The notes below the pieces were generated by a model. That model was not told where the DNA came from and did not search any database. It saw only the letters and a list, made by a program, of their open reading frames with translations. Below, piece by piece: positions 53,426 through 57,441 of a DNA stretch of 57,441 nt (positions are counted from its first letter, which is position 1; every line of letters begins with the position of its first letter). The position numbers were made by a program, and so were the translations under genes. The stretch lies in the NCBI GenBank assembly GCA_963991775.1, contig CAXDRM010000001.1:1-57441 (forward strand). Direction: 5' to 3'. The stretch is from CAXDRM01 sp963991775 (GTDB lineage: Bacteria; Pseudomonadota; Alphaproteobacteria; Rickettsiales; JABIRX01).

Positions 53426-54781
53426 TTAGCTTTTTGGTTTTACAATTACCTCACCTCCCTTAGCATAACTAAGTTCGTAACCTAATTCTATAATTTTATC
53501 ACGCAGCTGATCAGCCAATTGATAATCTTTATTCATGCGCGCATTTTGAATTTGTTTAGCCATATCGCTAATCTCTGCTGGTAATTCAACTTTTTTTGAC
53601 TTAGTCGCAAAACCTAAGAAATCTACTATTCTCACAAATTCTTGTAATTTTTCTGCATCATCATTGCTATTTAACTCTTTAAGCAAAGCAAATAAATAAG
53701 CCATAGCTTCCGATATATTTAAATCATCACAAAGCGGCGCTAAAAAACCTGCAGGCAATGGTTGCGTCTTATCTATCTCGCCTGAAAATTTCTCTAAGAT
53801 ATTATCGATACGTGCGATATTTTTGCGCGCTTCTTCTAAAATTTTAAAATTATAATCAAGAGGTTTACGATAATGAGTACTTAAAAAAATATAACGTAAA
53901 ACTCTACCAGAAACACCTTCACTTAAAATCTCTTTAACCGTGATAAAATTGCCCAGAGATTTACTCATCTTCTCGCCATTAACCGTTAAAAAACCATTAT
54001 GCACCCAAAAATTTGCATATTGGGCATCTGGATGAGCAGCACAGCTTTGTGCAATTTCATTTTCATGATGTGGAAATTTAAGATCAGCACCACCGCCATG
54101 AATATCAAAATCTTTACCTAAATATTTAGTACTAAGTGCAGAACACTCAATATGCCAACCTGGCCTACCTTTACTCCAAGGACTCTCAAAAACTGCTGAA
54201 ACATCATCTGTATCTTTAGCAGGTTTCCATAACACAAAATCTTCAGGAGCTTTTTTTAAATCTGATATTTCAATACGTGCCCCTTGTAATAAATCTTCGA
54301 TTTTACGCCCTGAGAGCTTACCATATTCCTTAAATTTATTTACTGCGAAATAAACATGACCCGCACTTTCATAAGCATAGCCTTGCTCTATTAATTTACT
54401 TACCAAATCTGTAATCTCTGTAATATGCTCAGTTACTTTGGGCTCAAAAGTTGGCGCTAAATTATTCAGCTGTAACATATCACTTTGAAATTCTTCAAGC
54501 ACTTCTGTAGTTAACTCAGCAATGCTTATTTCTTTAGCCAAAGCTGCTTGGTTAATTTTATCATCAACATCTGTAATATTACGCACATAGGTTACTTGCG
54601 GATATAATTCTTTAAGCACGCGATAAAGCAAATCATAGATAACTGTAGAACGTGCATTACCTAAATGCGGACTAGCATATACAGTTGGACCACAAACATA
54701 CATAGTGACATTTTTCTCATCAAGCGGAGTAAAAGACTCTTTTTGACGAGATAGGCTATTATAAAGCTGTAAATTACTCAT
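53426..54781 (-). CDS. cysS: Cysteinyl-tRNA synthetase
   Basis: 451 aa, normal length. Zinc Cys in MYVCGPTVYASPHLGNARS with HIGH-like HLGN (about 38-41); WHIECSALS and HGGGADLKFPHHENEIAQS are further zinc and active-site motifs; KMSKS is intact in GEKMSKSLGNFIT. Overlaps gltX by 8 bp, so it is translated from the same message. Confidence 0.98.
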   Translation of the reverse strand: MSNLQLYNSLSRQKESFTPLDEKNVTMYVCGPTVYASPHLGNARSTVIYDLLYRVLKELYPQVTYVRNITDVDDKINQAALAKEISIAELTTEVLEEFQSDMLQLNNLAPTFEPKVTEHITEITDLVSKLIEQGYAYESAGHVYFAVNKFKEYGKLSGRKIEDLLQGARIEISDLKKAPEDFVLWKPAKDTDDVSAVFESPWSKGRPGWHIECSALSTKYLGKDFDIHGGGADLKFPHHENEIAQSCAAHPDAQYANFWVHNGFLTVNGEKMSKSLGNFITVKEILSEGVSGRVLRYIFLSTHYRKPLDYNFKILEEARKNIARIDNILEKFSGEIDKTQPLPAGFLAPLCDDLNISEAMAYLFALLKELNSNDDAEKLQEFVRIVDFLGFATKSKKVELPAEISDMAKQIQNARMNKDYQLADQLRDKIIELGYELSYAKGGEVIVKPKS

Positions 54782-56108
54782 CGAAATTTGTTAATCTTTG
54801 TTTTACTTCTTGATCACCTAACAATGGTGCAATCTTGCTTAATTCTGGACCAGAGTCCTGACCAGTTAAAGCTAAGCGCAGCGGGTGAAAAAGCTCTTTA
54901 CCTTTTTTACCAGTTTTTTCTGTGACACTTTTAATCCAATCTTTAAAATTTTCAGGATTTAGCTGTACAGGCAAAGTAGCTGCTGCATCTTGCAAAAATT
55001 GTTGCTCTTCTTTGGTAAAAGCTACTTTAAAATCACCAGCAAAAATTTGCTGCCATTCAGCCACTTGTAAATAGCTATTAATATTTGCTTTTACTGATTC
55101 CCAAAAATCTTGATCAACCTTAATATTAAGCTCTTGTAAAAATGGCTGTGCTTCCGCAAAATTTTGTTCTGCTAATAATTTTTGATTAAGACGCAAAATG
55201 TCGCGCTCATCATAAATAATTGCTGAATGAGAAAAATTACTCATAGCAAAATTTTCAGTTAAATCAGCTAATTCCTTAACTGGCTCTACATTAAGCGAAC
55301 TACCCAATCTTGATAGTAACGAATTTATTGCCTGGGGATGAACTCCATTTTTTTGTAGGGCTCTCACCTCAAAACCACCTTCTCTTTTTGAGATTTCACC
55401 CTCTCTAGTTTTAAGCAAAGAAAGATGGTGAAAATTTGGTAATTTATCAGTTAAGGCTCTAAAAATTTGAATCTGCACTGCAGTATTAGAAATATGATCC
55501 TCACCACGAATTACATCAGTAACTGCAAGATCAATATCGTCAATCACTGAACAAAATGTATAGGTTGGGCTACCATCTGCACGAAAGACTACCGGATCAG
55601 AAAAGGCACGCTCTTTAAAAGAAATTTTACCTCTTATACCATCGGTCCAGCTTACTGGCGCATCATCTAATTTAAAACGATAATGAGGAATAATTCCTGC
55701 CGCAATTTTTGCCTGTTGCTCTGCCTCACTTAATTTTAAAGAAGCGCGATCATAAAGTGGTGGCACACCCCGAGATAATTGGCTTTTTCTTTTAAGAGCC
55801 AATTCTTCTTCTGTTTCAAAACAAGGATAGACTTTACCATCAGCAATTAGCTTCTCTTTAACTTCAGCATAATAAGCTAATTTATCTGATTGTTTGTAAA
55901 ACTCATCCCACTCAATGCCTAGCCATTTAAGATCTGCCGTAATGCTTTCAGTATATTCTGCTTTTGACCTTTTTGGATCTGTATCATCCATACGCAAAAT
56001 AAATTTACCACCTTTCACCTTAGTAAAAAGATAATTAATCAAAGCAGTTCTAATATTACCTACATGTATATTACCGGTAGGGCTGGGTGAAAAACGCGTA
56101 ATAACCAT
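54774..56108 (-). CDS. gltX: Glutamyl-tRNA synthetase
   Basis: 444 aa. FSPSPTGNIHVGNIRTALIN holds the HIGH motif variant HVGN (about 16-19); RMDDTDPKRSKAEY and FCSVIDDIDLAVTDVIRGEDH are GluRS signatures; the KMSKS equivalent is EISKREGG. Alphaproteobacteria commonly have two gltX genes, one misacylating tRNA-Gln; which this is cannot be told. First gene of the operon ending at tyrS. Confidence 0.96.
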   Translation of the reverse strand: MVITRFSPSPTGNIHVGNIRTALINYLFTKVKGGKFILRMDDTDPKRSKAEYTESITADLKWLGIEWDEFYKQSDKLAYYAEVKEKLIADGKVYPCFETEEELALKRKSQLSRGVPPLYDRASLKLSEAEQQAKIAAGIIPHYRFKLDDAPVSWTDGIRGKISFKERAFSDPVVFRADGSPTYTFCSVIDDIDLAVTDVIRGEDHISNTAVQIQIFRALTDKLPNFHHLSLLKTREGEISKREGGFEVRALQKNGVHPQAINSLLSRLGSSLNVEPVKELADLTENFAMSNFSHSAIIYDERDILRLNQKLLAEQNFAEAQPFLQELNIKVDQDFWESVKANINSYLQVAEWQQIFAGDFKVAFTKEEQQFLQDAAATLPVQLNPENFKDWIKSVTEKTGKKGKELFHPLRLALTGQDSGPELSKIAPLLGDQEVKQRLTNFDE

Positions 56109-56221
56109 TTTTGAGATTTAATTTAGTAATTGATATTTTATACAAAAACCCCCAGCTTTTGCAAGATTTAACTTACTGATATACAGATACGCAACTAAAC
56201 TTACTTTGTGATTAGTAACAG

Positions 56222-57295
56222 CTATTTCAATTCAAAGTCTGCCGAGTTAAATTCCTGACCATTAATTAACAAAGTAAGCCTGTGCTCTCCTGGATAATGT
56301 TTACGCGTTGATTTGTCTGTAAAATCATAATATTTCTGCAAAGTTAAATCAGCTTGAGCAGCAAGCTGACATTTGGTCAATTTAAAAACTTTCTGATTCT
56401 GCTGTCCATTTTTACGCATAAAGCTAATTTTATAATCAATGATCAAATCTTGTGCTCTAGCTAGTGGATTTTTAAGCTGAAAACTAAAATGTAAATCTTG
56501 ACCAAATTTTACTATTGTGGGCACAGTAAAATTTTCTACAGCTATTTCTGCTTTTTCATAACCAAGTAACTTTAGAGTTTCTTGATGACCTTGCTTTACT
56601 AAAGTACGCGTACCATGCCCAATAATCCATTTAGTTACAGGCTGCTGCACATCCCAATCAGCTAAATATTTCGCTAAAAAATCAGCATGATCTTTACTAA
56701 TATCATTAAGGTGATTCGCTACAGATTTTTGCACATATTTTTCAGGATCAGTTTTTAACATTTCTAAAATAGGCAAAGAAAGTCGCGGATTTTCTTTAAT
56801 CATTTTAAGCTGAATACACCAGGGTAATCTTGGCCTAGTGCCCTCACTAGCAAGACGCCTAACATGATAATTTTCATCTTGCGCAAAATCTTTAATATAG
56901 CGCATAGTTGCTGCAAAATCGCTCAGCAAAAAATAACGAATAGCTTCTTCCGAACTAGAGCTTTTAGTAAATTCTTTTAACGCTTGTAAAGATAAGTCAA
57001 AATGATCTAAACCATAATCCTGCACAAATTGTGGTAGAAAAATATTATAAAAACTATTTGGCTGCTTGGCACTATAGGCTAGTAAAATTTCTAAGGCTGC
57101 CTCATAATTATCTGGTAAAAATTTTCTAATGATTTGTGCCGCCCGTTTAACACGTTGTTTAAGCTCCAAATTATCCAAATCTTGTATCGCTTGCTGATAA
57201 AATTCCTCTACAGAAAATTTTGGATAAAGCTGATATAAATCTTTAGCTAATTGTTGATATGAAATAGCTGGAAAATATTGTTCTTTTAAAAGCAT
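56222..57295 (-). CDS. AlkC-type DNA alkylation repair glycosylase
   Basis: 357 aa. HEAT-like helical repeats fill residues 1-240, with the conserved HVRRLASEGTRPRLPW (144-159) and YVQKSVANHLNDISKDHADF (187-206) seen in the AlkC/AlkD superfamily. Residues about 250-357 form an Ig-like beta domain, the extra module of the AlkC branch. AlkC removes 3-methyladenine and 3-methylcytosine. Nothing upstream in the 146 bp to the window edge, so it may start its own transcript. Confidence 0.82.
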   Translation of the reverse strand: MLLKEQYFPAISYQQLAKDLYQLYPKFSVEEFYQQAIQDLDNLELKQRVKRAAQIIRKFLPDNYEAALEILLAYSAKQPNSFYNIFLPQFVQDYGLDHFDLSLQALKEFTKSSSSEEAIRYFLLSDFAATMRYIKDFAQDENYHVRRLASEGTRPRLPWCIQLKMIKENPRLSLPILEMLKTDPEKYVQKSVANHLNDISKDHADFLAKYLADWDVQQPVTKWIIGHGTRTLVKQGHQETLKLLGYEKAEIAVENFTVPTIVKFGQDLHFSFQLKNPLARAQDLIIDYKISFMRKNGQQNQKVFKLTKCQLAAQADLTLQKYYDFTDKSTRKHYPGEHRLTLLINGQEFNSADFELK

Positions 57296-57329
57296 AGTTA
57301 ACTAAAAATAACAACTCAAATAACCCGGG

Positions 57330-57376
57330 CCTTTCGATACAACCTCGCTTTGCTCGGCCACTCAAGGACCTAAAGG
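57330..57376. repeat. GGTCCTTGAG-type intergenic element, copy 2
   Basis: On the minus strand it reads CCTTTAGGTCCTTGAGTGGC, then CGAGCAAAGCGAGGTTGTAT and CGAAAGG. It is related to 49824-49877 (GGTCCYTGAGYG, CGAG, AGCGA, TCGAARGG). The ends CCTTT and AAAGG are complementary. Another GTTCCTGAGTGATTTCGAAC lies just to its right at 57421-57440. Confidence 0.5.
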
Positions 57377-57441
57377 TTTCAGTCGCATCATACACATAGT
57401 TCATTAAGGGCACGATTAAGGTTCCTGAGTGATTTCGAACG

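Overview
This window is A+T-rich (roughly two thirds A+T by eye) and reads as chromosome of an alphaproteobacterium close to Rickettsiales. The clues are an NDUFS4-type complex I accessory subunit, a Mic60-like/HemY-like pair, a TSUP permease overlapping a TIGR02186 protein, an ELM1-family protein, the aroA-cmk-rpsA-sppA-ihf order, and a virB8-virB9-virB10-virB11 block as in rvh-type type IV secretion systems. Intergenic DNA is rich in palindromes. It is metabolically better equipped than classical obligate intracellular Rickettsiales: metE, cimA, aroA, pgi, pgk, ppdK, panD, coaBC and folC are all present. That favours a deep-branching, host-associated but biosynthetically capable lineage. The placement is an inference from gene content.

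Layout. 1-650: a 166-bp tandem repeat, a composite inverted repeat and tRNA-Thr. 650-3.2 kb: a prepilin-like LamG protein, two small envelope proteins and a MAPEG protein. 3.2-7.2 kb: PstS-like phosphate-binding protein, OprO/OprP-type porin, TSUP permease and TIGR02186 protein. 7.2-9.2 kb: a repeat-bearing spacer, rplU-rpmA and a helical repeat protein. 9.2-14.1 kb: coaBC, metE and pgi. 14.2-16.5 kb: NDUFS4-like, Mic60-like and HemY-like genes. 16.5-30.3 kb (minus strand): a tightly packed operon glyQ-panD-glyS-ppdK-dinB-NRDE/TANGO2-NRPS-folC, followed by a glycine-zipper protein. 30.4-32.4 kb: small membrane and exported proteins and a second prepilin-like LamG protein. 32.6-35.3 kb: a tiny ORF, a strong promoter and an 846-aa helicase-like membrane protein. 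35.5-40.3 kb (minus): tRNA-Phe, tsaB and virB8-11. 40.4-48.3 kb (minus): msrB-msrA fusion, small proteins, pgk, ihf/HU, sppA, rpsA and an aroA-cmk fusion. 48.4-49.8 kb: a low-complexity exported protein and ELM1. 49.9-57.3 kb (minus): alkC, then an operon gltX-cysS-cimA-unknown-tyrS.

The most unusual content is (i) a one-module nonribosomal peptide synthetase (C-A-PCP-E-like, no thioesterase) embedded by overlapping start/stop codons in a housekeeping operon beside an NRDE/TANGO2 protein and a DinB-fold protein; (ii) an 846-aa protein with SF2-helicase-like motifs and a C-terminal membrane hairpin, driven by a near-consensus promoter and converging on virB11; (iii) two distant paralogous genes joining a type IV prepilin N-terminus to a LamG-like domain; and (iv) at least two families of intergenic palindromic elements present in several diverged copies. 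No rRNA genes, CRISPR arrays, transposases or phage genes were seen.
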